NCBI GenBank assembly: GCA_031771865.1
Contig: JASISA010000025.1
Span: 2,170,001-2,234,000 of the forward strand
Length of the DNA: 64,000 bases
Reading direction: 5' to 3'
Source of the DNA: Nothophaeocryptopus gaeumannii
Lineage: Eukaryota; Ascomycota; Dothideomycetes; Mycosphaerellales; Mycosphaerellaceae
The notes below the pieces were generated by a model. That model did not search any database and had not been told where the DNA came from. It was given only the letters and a program-made list of their open reading frames with translations. Numbering within the stretch: the first letter of the stretch is position 1; each line of letters opens with the position of its first letter. A program made the translations under genes and the position numbers. Shown piece by piece: positions 22,487-33,673 of this stretch.

Positions 22487-23591
22487 TACGCGCGGCAGTA
22501 GAGGCTATATCATCATTTAATCACGAGCGCATAGCTTCACTAGCTGTTGTAGCCACATAAGAACCATGTCTGTCTTCACAGCGACTTGTCCTTGGAGGAT
22601 CCCTGGTGCAGAAGAGCTGCGTTCGTGGGAGCTCTCCGGCGACGCTACGTACTAGCCCTGCAGATGTCGAAGGCCCATCGCTTCCTTTGGCTTGAAGTGT
22701 CAGTCCTGTTCAGGAGAGATAGAATATCCAAGACCAATCGCATTGCTCAATTAATTGATGTTTCTCCTTCAGCTTGCGGTCATCGACCCGATGTTGCACA
22801 ACAAGATGTCTCCACGATCTTCTTCGTGGAGGGCACGAGGCTTTGGAACGGCGGCAGGGATCTCCTCCCCACTTTCATGTAGTCCCAAAAGCGGTTCGAG
22901 CCAAGGATCCGGTAGAAAGACGTGGCAGGGGTCAGGCGCCGGCACGCCTCTTGCCGAAGACGATTGGGTTGCGATCGGGTGGGATCAGAAAGCGCAGGTC
23001 TGCAAAAGTGTTTGTGAAGGCCAACCTCCTTGCGAAAGAGGAAGTCGTCCTCAGCGAGCACTAAACCTTACAGATGATGGTCGACGAGTGAGCATCCAGT
23101 CAAGAGCATGTTGGCCAAGACTCGGAGATGAACTACCATAATTCGCAGGGCTCCCACGACGACGCGAATATTGAACGATATGACCATTGACTGGGGTTGC
23201 ATGTTAAGAGAGAAACCCTTCAGGCATACGCGCAGTCTTCGAGGCTTCTTTCTTATCGAATAGAAGGAACGATCGACCTGGCGGATCCGGTCTGTCCGCG
23301 AAGAAGAGAACTGGAGGCACGTGAAAGCTGCATCGCAGTTAACGGAGGACACGGAGTTAATGCCGAGACCCGTTCGTGAATACCACTACCACCATTCAAT
23401 TTGCGACAATTGCTCCGGCCGGTATTGCAATCGGTATGCTGAAGCCCTACGCCGACTGTAAAGGGAACCGTAAACCTGCGGATGTTGCAAATGGTAAGGT
23501 ACATAAAAGAAAGAGAAAATGCCCAGATATTCAACAGCAGCTCCAACAATCCAATTCACTACCACGTCTCCATCTCTCAACGTCTTCCACA
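22487..23591. other. Gene-poor stretch
   Basis: About 1.1 kb with several overlapping short frames, none with a family signature or consistent codon bias. The right end must hold the promoter of the SnoaL-like gene at 23592. Confidence 0.45.
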
Positions 23592-24079
23592 ATGGCTTCA
23601 TCCATTCTAGCAAACATGAAGGCAACGACCGACCAGTTTATCGAAAGCGGCCAAACCTGGACCGTCGAGTCAATGCTAGCTCCTCGCAGCGAAGATTGCA
23701 CGCATCAGGTCATCCCCAAATCCCGAAATCATCCTGCCCGAAACAATGCGGAATACAAAGCATTCTTCGAAAGTGCCAGTCATACCATGTGGGATTTCAA
23801 GGTTAGCACCTTCCCTTCTCTGCCCTGACCATGCTGAGCTGAACCGCTCATACTTCGCAGTGGACTGTCGACAATTACATCTTCGACGAGACGTCCAAGA
23901 AGGCTGCGCTCCACGCTTTTGCTACAGCCAATTCAACCATTGGTCCTTTTGAGAACGAGTATGCGTTCTTCCTCTGGTTCACTGAGGATGGCAACAAGAT
24001 CAAGAAGATCGAAGAGTTCGTCGACTCGCAGAAAAGTGCCAAGTTCTTTGGCGAGCTGTTCGCGCAGATGAAGAAGTAG
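23592..24079 (+). CDS. SnoaL/NTF2-like small protein
   Basis: Two exons: 23592-23801 and 23861-24079, with a 59-base intron (GTTAGC...TCGCAG), giving 142 residues. The layout matches small fungal SnoaL-like (NTF2-fold) proteins: a basic helix, MLAPRSEDCTHQVIP near residue 28, HPARNNAEYKAFFESA near 47, then ATANSTIGPFENEYAFFLWF and KKIEEFVDSQKSAKFFGEL. Members form a cone-shaped barrel with a ligand pocket. Most have no known substrate, and some fungal members sit in secondary-metabolism loci, which I do not see here. The splice is strongly supported because the conserved barrel strands lie in exon 2. There is no signal peptide, so it is probably cytosolic. Confidence 0.85.
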
Positions 24080-24158
24080 TCGAGATCAATAATGTCTGTT
24101 TGTCCTTTCTTGAATAGTTCTGAAAGTGGCGTACTGCTGAAGTTCGTAGTGTGGCAAT

Positions 24159-24542
24159 TCACTGCGTCCATTGGAAGAAGTAACCCAACCGCATTGTCAA
24201 AGCCAGAGTTCCAGAAAGCAGGCCCTGGCGTATACATTGAGCGCGAGTTTCGAGAGGCTTGTGCATCTCATCTACGCTGATGAATTTGAGGCCGTCGTTT
24301 GCATCGCTGTTCGTGCTATTCATGGCCTCAAATCTTGTTTTGGCAGCTTGTATGCGTTGTTGCATATTTCGAAAGGTCTGCTCGAGCTGAGCAAGCATCT
24401 CACTTTCGGTCTCGAGCTTCATTTGAAGGGAAGAGATGCCGTTGTCCAGAGCAGTGAACTTGTGTTCTAGTGCTGCGTCAGCAACTTCCAGGTCCATGAC
24501 CGGTACGGGTCCGTCGGAAGTTCTAGCAAAGAATGTCGGCAT
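24159..24542 (-). CDS. Putative small coiled-coil protein
   Basis: A 127-residue frame starting MPTFFARTSDGPVPVMDLEV. Residues about 25-75 have a heptad-like pattern (FTALDNGISSLQMKLETESE, then MLAQLEQTFRNMQQRIQAAK) predicting a coiled coil. Sequence after about residue 103 loses coding character, and a GTATAC there could begin an intron, so the true C-terminus is uncertain. It converges tail-to-tail with the SnoaL-like gene, with 79 bases between stops. I recognise no family. Confidence 0.5.
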   Translation of the reverse strand: MPTFFARTSDGPVPVMDLEVADAALEHKFTALDNGISSLQMKLETESEMLAQLEQTFRNMQQRIQAAKTRFEAMNSTNSDANDGLKFISVDEMHKPLETRAQCIRQGLLSGTLALTMRLGYFFQWTQ

Positions 24543-25699
24543 AAGTATAGGGTAGTGTTTGGCAGAATAGTATGCAAGGGTCAGGACCAGCCTGGTAGAT
24601 CGTTAGACAATCGAGGAATGGATTAGCAGCGAGACGCTGAAAGATAGACTGGAGCCAGTGGTCTCTTGGTCGTAATTGAACAATTGCCATCTCAGCACTG
24701 CGATGAGAAAGTCACATCTTCAATGAGCCCGTAGGAGGAGATTGGAACTTATCTCGTGGGTGAACTCCAGAAATACATCTTGCACGTACTCCAGCCTGGT
24801 CGCGCATGACACGGACCGTACGACTCGACCAACAATGTATGCCTACATTCTGGCACAGAAGATCTCAATGCCGTATATGGCCAACTATAAATTGATGCGT
24901 ATGGCACGGAGAAGGCTGAGATATACGACGTGCTCCGATCTGGGTCTTATGGCGGAAAGGAACATCGTCGTCCCACGAGCCGGTGGTACACGATCGCCGC
25001 TGCCTTTGCTTTCTGCTGAGGCTCTTTGGCGGCGTTCCGGATGGAGATGTTGCAAGTGACTCTGATGAGTGCTTGAGCGATTGCCTACACAAGTATCAGC
25101 GATAGTCTGCCGAGAGATGTCGAGTCAGGTGAGATGCAAAGGACGAAATCGAGTTGGAGAGCGAAGCCTGAGATCCGCGCCAAGGCTTTGCGGATCTGTA
25201 CCTTCCTTGCGGATTGCGGATTGCGGATTCCGGAGAGAGCCGCGTCTACTCTGACTGCAAGGAATCGACCTCACCTCTCGAACAGGTTACCGTGCAGCTT
25301 TCAGCGACTACTTGATGTGCGACCTCGGGCTAATCATGAGAGTCTTTTGTGGTACTGTTGATCTCGGCAACGCCGACAGTGAACAGATACGAATACCGTC
25401 TTATGTGTAGACTTTCGGCTACTGGACTACCCGCCCTTACCGCGTCCACCACCACGCCGTCATCGCTCTCTCGTCCGGATGCAGGACCGGGCGGCTGGCT
25501 TAAAACATGCGGCAACACGCTCGCAGAGATGGCGATGGCTTGGACTTCGTCCTATCGATGCCAAGAGAAACGGCCTGGGTACGCAACATATATCTGACCA
25601 AAGGCCCCCCAAAAGGCTTGCTGGAAAGCATAGCTCGATGTCTCTCATCCGCTGTTCGAAACAGCGCTGATGAGCTCAGTGTGTCCCTAATGCGGTCAA
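24543..25699. other. Gene-poor stretch
   Basis: About 1.15 kb with no supported gene. It contains a short 7-bp tandem array at 25207-25234 (TTGCGGA three times plus a variant). It leads into the degraded regulator at about 25.7-27.3 kb. Confidence 0.45.
25207..25234. repeat. 7-bp tandem repeat TTGCGGA
   Basis: Three perfect copies of TTGCGGA and a fourth, TTCCGGA, in direct tandem. It is non-coding as far as I can see. Confidence 0.85.
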
Positions 25700-27310
25700 T
25701 CTAGGGAGAGCGTGAGTCCTCCAACAGTCCTATCATTTGGCGCGGCGTAGCAACTAACTTCATCCAGCATGACTGGGCTGCAGTCTGCTAGCAATGCATG
25801 ATCTCCGCCATTGACCATATATTCGTCTCTGCGCCAGGGAGGTCAAGCCAGGTCTAAGCTGTAGATTTCATTCTGACCTGGCCTTCCCTCAGACCAACCG
25901 CTTGGTCGAATACCCAGCGTTCAACGGCAGGATGAATCGCCCGAAGATGACTTCAGCAGCTGCTCAGACTCATCTAGCACAAGACATGCGTCAAGGACGC
26001 CTCCAATGACGGTATCAAGCAGTCTTACTCGCAGACGGCGACAGCCTATGCCCACTCCAAGACGATACGCAGCGATGAATTTGCGATCCGTACAACAAAT
26101 ACAAATGCTCAACGACTTCTTGAAGACGTATTTTCCGACTGCTGAAGCAAGAGCAGGGCTAGCGAATAGGCGATCGTTAGTTCTTGCCTTCGATGCCTGG
26201 AACACGACAACGGATGCGGATTTGGAGAAACGTTTACTTGGCTGCTCTGCCAGATATTGATATGGCATCAACTCCATTGCTTAAAGTCGCCATCGATACT
26301 CTCTGTTACGCTCATGTCGGTGCAAAGACTCACGATGTGCGACTCATCAGAGAGTCGCAAAGCTCCTATGGCAAAGTTTTGAGCTCGCTCATCTACGCCA
26401 CAAGCCGCCCGACAAGCGATGCTCCCCATCTGGAACCGAGAGCTGTGGTCACAGGCATCATGCTGATGTGCCTTTATGAAGGTTTCCATGCCGTTGGCAT
26501 CTCAACACGCGAGTAGCTATGCAGAGAACTATTTGGGTGTCAACAGTTTGCTCTCGGCGTAGGGAACTCAGTTCCTCGACATGTCCGAGCCTTTCGACCG
26601 TTTGATATTCTGGAACCTCCGCCAGCCTTTGTTCTTTATTGGAATTGCTCGTAGGAGGTCGATCGCCCTTGGTCGACCAGAATGGCTTGCCTTGGCCGAG
26701 GCAAACTCGGAGAGCAGAGGCCCACTGACCGAAGTCTACAGGGTCGGAATGCGCATCCCAACCCTATTAAGAGAACAGACGACCTTGCGGAACGCCGGTC
26801 CTCTCTTTCCAATCTGCCCAGGCTTTGTCGAGGTATCCTTGATTTGAGACGCCACACGGAAGCTTGGTTGTAGAGTACGTGAAGACTACCAGAGGAGCCG
26901 CGTGGGAGTTACCTGAGCCTTTCCCAGTTACCAACATTGAGATGTTCGACATCAATCGCGAGGAACACTGTTTCATGACCAGCTCTGATATATTCACCAA
27001 GCTCTTCAAGTTCGGAACACCAGGTCATGTCATTCAGAATCACACGCTCATGATGATGTGTTGCTTGATACTAGACTGTTCCGTTCTGCGCCTCCTACAC
27101 TTCCAACCTTCAACGGCGCCGCACATTGCTCCTTGGACCGTAAACACCATGGAGTCAAGAGCCTCCTGCATGGCTGGCGATATTTGCAGAAGCTTGCATC
27201 ACTATACTCCTCCCGATGGCCTGGCGTACGCAGATCTCTGCATTTGTCTACTAGAGCTGGCCATAAATTTCTACGAAGAAGAGGGTTCAATGAAGGACCT
27301 GGGCTGGTGA
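25700..27310 (+). pseudogene. Degraded Zn2Cys6 fungal transcription factor
   Basis: Pieces of a fungal-specific (C6) regulator appear in order but in shifting frames. First comes a linker and N-terminal helix ending QMLNDFLKTYFPT (about 25940-26190). Then YLAALPDIDMASTPLLKVAI and LMCLYEGFHAV (about 26240-26505). Then LIFWNLRQPLFFIGIARRR (26605-26780). Then a C-terminal part with TLMMMCCLILDCSVLRLLHF (26864-27310). Breaks: frame changes near 26215, 26500, 26795 and 26873, plus an in-frame TAG at 26560-26562. No GT..AG pairs explain these switches. Upstream, around 25700-25840, there is a Cys-poor remnant where the zinc cluster should be. The relic cannot encode a full regulator. It is not strongly AT-enriched, so RIP is not the obvious cause. 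Confidence 0.8.
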
Positions 27311-28011
27311 CAAGCTTTACGAGTCGTAACACAACTTCGCAGAGATCGCATCAAGACTACCTCGCAGCCGCTTTGTCGAACGGGCGATGTGGGTTCTGGC
27401 TTCTCAGCATCGACCAAATATCGCACCAGGAAACTGTTCGCAGAAGTCGGATGAGCCACAGCATGAAGATCATTATTTCGTTGCAAGTCCAGAGGATATG
27501 AGGAACCTTCAGCATCGCTTGTGAACTCTGACCTGATCGCTGGAGAGCCAACACATCTTCCATGAAGTCGGGTATCGGACCCGAGATGGGAAATCCGGAT
27601 CAGCCGGGTATCCGACCGGCTTTCGGCCCGTTCACGCTTCGCGCTCATGTTTCTGTCACGTCTTACGCGTGCCAGTTCTCATTATGTGCACATCGACATG
27701 GAAAAGCGAACTCATTCTCAATCGTCCACAGAACCAGCTATTACGACGACCCTCGCTGTAGCTGCCAAAGATGCTGCTCCCCTCGGCAGAATGGGGGAGA
27801 TGATTTTGAGTTCAGAGGGCCCCTCTTCGAGAGCGCGAAGCTACGCGCTGGTAGCGATCTCGTGCCGTGGAGTAGCAACACGGAGGGGTCGTTGGAGCGG
27901 CACTGACATTAGTGGTGAGTAGAGCTTTGGAGGATCAAATACTGTCTGGACAAGACAGCCCCCTCAATCTGCTGAGCAGTCACCTCCTGACCATCTCCCA
28001 CAATCGCCGCC
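27311..28011. other. Intergenic stretch
   Basis: About 700 bases between the transcription-factor relic and the epoxide hydrolase. Short frames only. The last 100 bases form the leader of the hydrolase gene. Confidence 0.5.
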
Positions 28012-29281
28012 ATGTCGTTCGATATTCTACCAGCCAAAGCCTCGTTGAAGCCACAGCCATTCAAGGCTCACGTCTCGGACGAAGAGCTCGATGACTTCAA
28101 GCAGCTCCTGAAGCTGTCCAAGATTGGGCCCAAGACATACGAGAACCAAATCGCCAACGTCAAAGACTACACGCACTTTGGTATCTCGCGCCAATGGCTC
28201 AGCGACGCGAAAGAGCATTGGCTGAACAGCTACAACTGGCGAAAGACCGAAGATCGTATCAACAGCTTCCCAAACTACACTGTGCCAATTGAAGAGGAGG
28301 GCTCTAAGTTTGACATACACTTCATTGCGCTTTTCTCGAAGAAGGCGGATGCTGTTCCATTGCTCTTGCTTCACGGTTGGCCAGGATCCTTTCTGGAGTT
28401 CGTGGGCACATTGGATGTCTTGAGATCAAAGTACAAGGATGAGGATCTACCTTTCCATGTCATTGTGCCAAGTCTTCCAGGATATGGATATTCGTCTGGA
28501 CCGCCTTTAGATAAGAACTGGACAACCGAGAAGATGGCAGCCATTTTGGACAAGCTGATGATCGGTCTTGGCTTCGGAGATGGTTATATCTCACAAGGTG
28601 GAGACATCGGCTCTTTCGTTTCGCGTATCCTTGGAGTGACTTCTAACTCATGCAAAGCTGTCCACTTGCATCTCGTCATTGGGCAACACAAAGACAGCCT
28701 GGATGGCCTGACTGACGCCGAGAAGAAAGGTGTTCAAAGAATTGGCGAGTTCGCAACAGTGGGCAATGCTTACGCCAGAGAGCATGGAACTAGACCGGCG
28801 ACTATCGGGCTCGTTCTTTCTTCGAGCCCTATCGCACTACTCGCCTGGATCGGTGAGAAGTTCCAGCAGTGGAGTGACCAGGTTCCGCCTCTTGATGAGA
28901 TTTTGGACGGTGTCTCTTTGTACTGGTTTACGGACTCCTTTCCACGAGCCATCTACCCTTACAGACAATTCTTTGGCGCGCAACCGACATTCTTCCATAA
29001 CGAGCCGCAGTGGTACATTAAGAAGCCGTTGGGTTACTCGTGGCACCCGGAGGAGCTTGCTCCTGTTCCCAAGGACTGGGTTGCGGAGACTGGAAATTTG
29101 GTCTGGTATCGCGGTCACAAGGAGGGTGGTCATTTCGCTGGTGAGTCTTTCATATTTTTCCCTTCCCTGAATGATCAATGGTTCATGATCGGCTAACTTG
29201 TGAGCAGCATGGGAGAAGCCAGAGCTTTTCGTCAAAGACATGGAGGACTTTGTTTCCGAGGTCTGGCCAAAGGCGAAGTAG
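28012..29281 (+). CDS. Epoxide hydrolase (microsomal-type, alpha/beta hydrolase)
   Basis: Two exons: 28012-29140 and 29208-29281, with a 67-base intron (GTGAGT...GAGCAG), giving 400 residues. Residues about 12-115 form the epoxide hydrolase N-terminal domain (FKAHVSDEELDDFKQLL, later WLSDAKEHWLNSYNWR). The alpha/beta core follows with oxyanion-hole HGWPGS at 121-126 and nucleophile Asp198 in QGGDIGS. The catalytic His is His374 in EGGHFA, just before the intron, and exon 2 supplies the C-terminal helix ending VWPKAK. These enzymes open epoxides to diols via a covalent ester, in detoxification or metabolite biosynthesis. No transmembrane anchor is visible at the N-terminus, so it is probably soluble. 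It converges with the kinase-like gene, with 15 bases between stops. Confidence 0.92.
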
Positions 29282-29296
29282 TCGCGATAGCATCCA

Positions 29297-30454
29297 TTAC
29301 GAGGCTTTTGACTCCTTATCAACCCATTTTTGCATGATCTCCACCGCACTGTTCTTCCAATCCATCTTCTCCTTCGCCCTCTGGCCCCTCGGCGAAACTT
29401 CCACAATCGCTCTCAGCAAGTCCACCACCGTCTGCATATCTTCCTGCCGTTTCGAAGTATACGAGAACTCATTCATTACGTTGATGCCCTTCGACTTACA
29501 CCGCTGCCGCATCGTACTCACCAGCTTATTCCTCCTTTGACTCGCTCCCGAATCGGTCTTTCCATCCCACAACAAAGCCCTCGAAAGATCACCCTGCTGT
29601 AGAGGCATGATCACACTGAATTCCCAATCTAGAACACCGCTCACTCGCCGTTCCTGGGTATCGTACATGATATTCGCCATATGCAGGTCCCGATGCGCGA
29701 GACAGAGTTTCGTTCGATTGAGCTCCTGCGCATGAGCTTGCACCGTTTCAATTAATCGCGAGATGAGATCTAGATGCTCTCGCAAGAACTCCAAGGACGC
29801 ATGCTTTCGTATGGCATACATATATTTCTCTAGTCTCGCGACGCTGTATTCGACATAAGAAGAGAACGGACCAAGAGGGTTGAGAGATTCGACGGTTTCG
29901 CCTGGAGGCCAGAGGGTGCTTATTTCTCTTTGCTCCCAGAATCTCTCATCTAACATAGGACCTGGAACGAGTTCCCTTCCTCCCTCGGAGAATTTGAGAC
30001 TTCCGATGTGACTCCACTCATGACGATTCAATTGCTGGAGAATATCTACGACGAAATCGAGAACTGCGAGTTTCTCTTCCTCGCTTAGGGAAGGCCATAC
30101 TGTATCGAGACTTTGGCCGGGGACCTTCTTCTGAAGGACATACTCGCAACCTAAGGGATTGTCGGTGGTCGAATCGTATGTCACGATTGAGGGAACCGGG
30201 ATGCTTGTGTTTGATTGTAGGCAAGTGATGACTGCAACTTCATTTTCGGTTTTGGATTGGGGCACGTGGGGGCCTGCGACGCGGAGGATGAGATCTTCGT
30301 GGTCTTCTTGGAATTGGAGGTGGAAGATGATGTGGTATTCTGCGCCGGTGGAGAGGAGATGGATTGTTTTGACGGGTGGGAGGGAGAGTGTTTCTAGTAA
30401 TGAGGAAGTTTGGTCGGGTTGGACTCGTGGGAGGGCCTCGATCCGTGTGCCCAT
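29297..30454 (-). CDS. APH-family (aminoglycoside phosphotransferase-like) kinase
   Basis: Single-exon, 385 residues. The protein-kinase-like fold is recognised from AHRDLHMANIMYD with catalytic Asp256 and Asn261, and LDWEFS with metal-binding Asp276. The N-lobe has ILRVAGP near residue 56 and a hinge region at about 104-112. Fungal members of this expanded family are mostly of unknown substrate; the name does not imply antibiotic resistance. No signal peptide is present. The gene is intact. Its start region is followed upstream by a run of nine or so T (about 30470), and it diverges from the ankyrin gene with about 375 bases between starts. Confidence 0.88.
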   Translation of the reverse strand: MGTRIEALPRVQPDQTSSLLETLSLPPVKTIHLLSTGAEYHIIFHLQFQEDHEDLILRVAGPHVPQSKTENEVAVITCLQSNTSIPVPSIVTYDSTTDNPLGCEYVLQKKVPGQSLDTVWPSLSEEEKLAVLDFVVDILQQLNRHEWSHIGSLKFSEGGRELVPGPMLDERFWEQREISTLWPPGETVESLNPLGPFSSYVEYSVARLEKYMYAIRKHASLEFLREHLDLISRLIETVQAHAQELNRTKLCLAHRDLHMANIMYDTQERRVSGVLDWEFSVIMPLQQGDLSRALLWDGKTDSGASQRRNKLVSTMRQRCKSKGINVMNEFSYTSKRQEDMQTVVDLLRAIVEVSPRGQRAKEKMDWKNSAVEIMQKWVDKESKAS

Positions 30455-30829
30455 TGTGAATCGTCGATGGATTTTTTTTTGGGAACGAATCCGTCTATCG
30501 GAAGGACATCACGCCTTTTAGATAGTGTTGGTGATGCTCGTATAGTCAATGGAAATGATGTATGGTGACTCAGCATGCATCCAGACCCCAGGCACAAGAG
30601 TGGATCCCATGCCTAAGGCTGTGTTTTGCTTCGCCACACCACAAACCTACAACACCGTTATGTAAGTCTGTCTGGTTGGGGCCTATGGTTGCCTTGAGCT
30701 GAGTTGGTGTAACTGAAGCAACGCCTCAATTGAATGTCGTCAAAATGGTAGCATGGTCTGCGCGCTGTCCGTACGGGCTTTGATGCTTTCGCAGATTCTT
30801 CCAGTACTGTCATTTCCAGCTTGGGACGA
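30455..30829. promoter_or_regulatory. Divergent region, APH-like kinase/ankyrin gene
   Basis: 375 bases separating two divergent starts, with a poly-T tract at about 30470-30480. It is expected to contain both promoters. No gene seen. Confidence 0.5.
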
Positions 30830-32664
30830 ATGAAGTTGACATCAGTGCTACTTCACGTACTCACTACGATGGTCACAGAAATAGTACCTCTCGCTGAACG
30901 TGACCCAGAGAGGGAAATCTACCGCAATGGCGTTTGCATTTTCAACCCAGCCCATTTCAGCGGCTCTCCAGACACTCCAGCCAAACCAGTCCAAGCCCGC
31001 GAGCTACTGGAGCAAATCTATAGCATGCCACTGGAGTCCCAAACGGTCATTGCCGATGAGCTCGTACGAGAAAACGAGGATCTTGCTCCAATCATGTGGT
31101 ACGAAGCCATCAAGACGGGACATATCGATGTCTCCAGCGCGATTAAGAATAGTGGGAAGGTTGAAATGAGCAAAGGGCCGGAGAGATGGGGTGATGTGGT
31201 GTATGACTATAAGCGGAAGAGGGCGGATGAGGTGTTTGATTCTGCGGAGGCGGAGAAGACGACGATGTTGGAGGCGTGGCTGGAGGAGTTTTATGATGAG
31301 GAGCCTTGGCTTTTGGTACGATATCCTGTGACAATTCTGGACTATCGAATGAGAAGTACTGATGTCGTTTTCAGTTTCAAGCCTGCGTGAAGGGCGATCA
31401 AGAGGTGCTGCGGCGGCTTCTTCGAATGAACTTCGACCTTCAACCAGAGAATCGGCCAGACCTCATGCCTTTGCATGCTGCTTGCCACAATGGCAACTTG
31501 GAATGCGCAAAGCTTCTCATCGCACATGGCATCGATGTCAACCATCTTGACGAATTCGGAGGCACGCCAATTATGCGTGCTGCCGCGGGAGCACAAGAAG
31601 ATGTCGTTCGATGGTTGCTCGACAACAGCGCAAGAGCAGATGCTCGAGAGACTCGGCAGGCAAACTTCAACGCACTCGAGATGGGCGCGGGACGATGTAC
31701 TGAGGTGGTTCGAATGCTAATCGACTCCTGCGGGTTCAGTGTCACTAGCTTGATGGCCGCGGCTAGCTTTGGCAATGTTGAGGCTTTTGTAGTGATCGCG
31801 GAGAAGGGCAAACTCCCGCCGTTTGCTGGAACTGTTGACGGAGCCTTCTGGGAGACATCGGCCACTCAAGAGCAGAAAAGCGCAATTCTCGGATCGATTG
31901 ATCAAGGAGGGGCCGGTGGTTCGCTCGAGATTCTCGAGTATCTGTTGAAACTGGTCTCTCGAGCTGAAATGCGCGAGGGGGAAGTCAAAGAAGCATTCGA
32001 AGCAGGCGCCACGCGAGCTATCTCACACAATCATGCAGACGCAGCTCGGCTTTTGCTTGACTTTCTGTTCGATCAAGACCCGATGAAGCCTGAAGACAAG
32101 CAAGATTTCCTCGCCCATCTTCTGTCAGAAGCAGCGTCGACCAACGCCTCCGAGGCAGTCAAGATGCTCATAGAGAATTATGGCGCAGACGTAAACGCCA
32201 AACAACGACCGTCTCTAACAACAGCACTATACAGCGCCATCAAAGGCGGCCACGTGGAAATGATCGAAATGCTCGTCAAACAATACCACACCGACATTCA
32301 CCAAGCATCCGGCAAATTCGCCAACGGTCCAACAGCTCTCTGGCTCGCGATCGACAAACAAGACGAGAGAGCAGTCAGAACGCTTCTGTCGTGCGGAGGG
32401 CCAGTCGAGGTCATTGATCCGGAACTCGAAGTCGGTAAGTCGACTAGAGTCTTTGTGTCGGCTGACAAGAGCCATCGAGCGCCGGTGAAGCTGCTCGCCA
32501 GGATGAGTCCAGAGTGGGATGATCAGGATTCGAGAGCGCGGTTTGTTTGTTTGGAGTATCCAGACGGATGGCCTGCAGGTGTGGTATTGCGTAAAGCTGA
32601 CGCGAAGCTGAAAGATGAACGAGAGTTGAGGCTTCCTGAGGATGGTGGATTTGTCGTGGTCTGA
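30830..32664 (+). CDS. Ankyrin-repeat protein
   Basis: Two exons: 30830-31315 and 31375-32664, with a 59-base intron (GTACGA...TTTCAG) joining WLL to FQACVKGDQEV, giving about 591 residues. The first 160 residues are unrecognised helical sequence. Ankyrin repeats then run to about residue 500, clearest as LMPLHAACHNGNLECAKLLI, then TPIMRAAAGAQEDVVRWLL and TALYSAIKGGHVEMIEMLVK. An alternative ATG lies at 30869. Ankyrin repeats mediate protein binding, and the partner is unknown. No membrane segment or signal peptide is visible. The splice is supported because the first ankyrin repeat is continuous across it. Confidence 0.83.
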
Positions 32665-32978
32665 GCTCTTCATGTGACAGCGTCTGTGCTGGCGACATGC
32701 ATGGCTCCGCTGTGTTGCTTGTTTGAAGTAGTTCGATGGTATTTACTCTAGCGAAGATTCCCTGCTACAGTGAGCTTGAAGTGGTCCCGAATCATGCCGA
32801 AGTCGGTATCTGTGTACTGTATCTTGCGTGTCAAGGCTTTTCTGGCTGTGGGCTGCAGCTTAGCTATTATCAACACCGACACGGCGAAGGAGTGGCAAAA
32901 GCTTCTCGTACGACTGTCCTTATCCGCGCCTTCCTTGACAACACATACAACCTCAAGCGACATCTCTACTCGTACAAC

Positions 32979-33353
32979 ATGGCCTCGCCATCACGCCTCT
33001 CCCGCCACTCCTTCCTCCAATACATCCGCCACTTCAATACCCGAAGCTACACCCAACAACACTCCTTCTACGCCCCCAACATCACCATGATCCTCCCGGA
33101 CCCAGCCATCCCACCTCTCCACGGCTCAGAAGCAATCAGCAACCACTACAGCGGCGTACACGGCGTTGCCCAAGAAACCGTAGTCCCGATGGTAGTCATG
33201 ACCGAAGCAGATCATGTCTTCTTCATCATGGAGGTGTATTTCGTCTATACGACCGACACGGATGAGGGTGTGCATAGCCAGAAAGTGAAGAAGGGGGATG
33301 TGTTTAAGGTGGAGGTGTGGGCGTTTTATGATGTTGATGAGGGAAGATGGTGA
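32979..33353 (+). CDS. SnoaL/NTF2-like protein with an altered C-terminus
   Basis: A 124-residue frame beginning MASPSRLSRHSFLQYIRHFN. It has the NTF2-like pattern HSFYAPNITMILPDPAIPPL, then AISNHYSGVHGVAQE and VKKGDVFKVEVWAFYDVD, typical of a small dothideomycete SnoaL-like family. It terminates abruptly at EGRW. In the next frame the sequence continues as MVKIRCNL and then stops (33347-33373), which is how such a barrel strand would be expected to end. A one-base deletion near 33345 is therefore likely, either real or an assembly error. The ATG at 32979 is preferred over upstream frame extension because the family starts here. Confidence 0.75.
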   Translation: MASPSRLSRHSFLQYIRHFNTRSYTQQHSFYAPNITMILPDPAIPPLHGSEAISNHYSGVHGVAQETVVPMVVMTEADHVFFIMEVYFVYTTDTDEGVHSQKVKKGDVFKVEVWAFYDVDEGRW

Positions 33354-33673
33354 AGATTCGGTGTAACCTGTGAGAGAAAAAGTTGTTGGGTCAGGTTGAT
33401 GTTAGGCCGTTGATTGAGGAGAGTCGGTCAAGGGCGCAGGCGGGTTTGAGATGAGCCGTCAGCAGTATAATGGTCTGTCATTATTTAGCGTAGAATATGC
33501 TGCAAATGATGCTACTGGGTATCGCTGCCATAAATGCCTCTCCTGCCTCTCAATCAGCCTGTCTGTCCAGTCATATGTCAACTCCTGCCACTCATGTATG
33601 TGTACTGTTTATATCCGCTGCTTCTGGCTTCCCCGCTCTTCAACGCTGCCACGGCGAAATGTTTGATTTCCGA
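33354..33673. other. Convergent intergenic region
   Basis: 320 bases between convergent genes (SnoaL-like and claudin-like). No gene is seen beyond the short out-of-frame tail noted for the SnoaL-like gene. Confidence 0.55.

Noticed and set aside
25700..27310. RIP as cause of transcription-factor decay
   Set aside because: No strong C-to-T or AT enrichment is visible; damage is mostly frame shifts.
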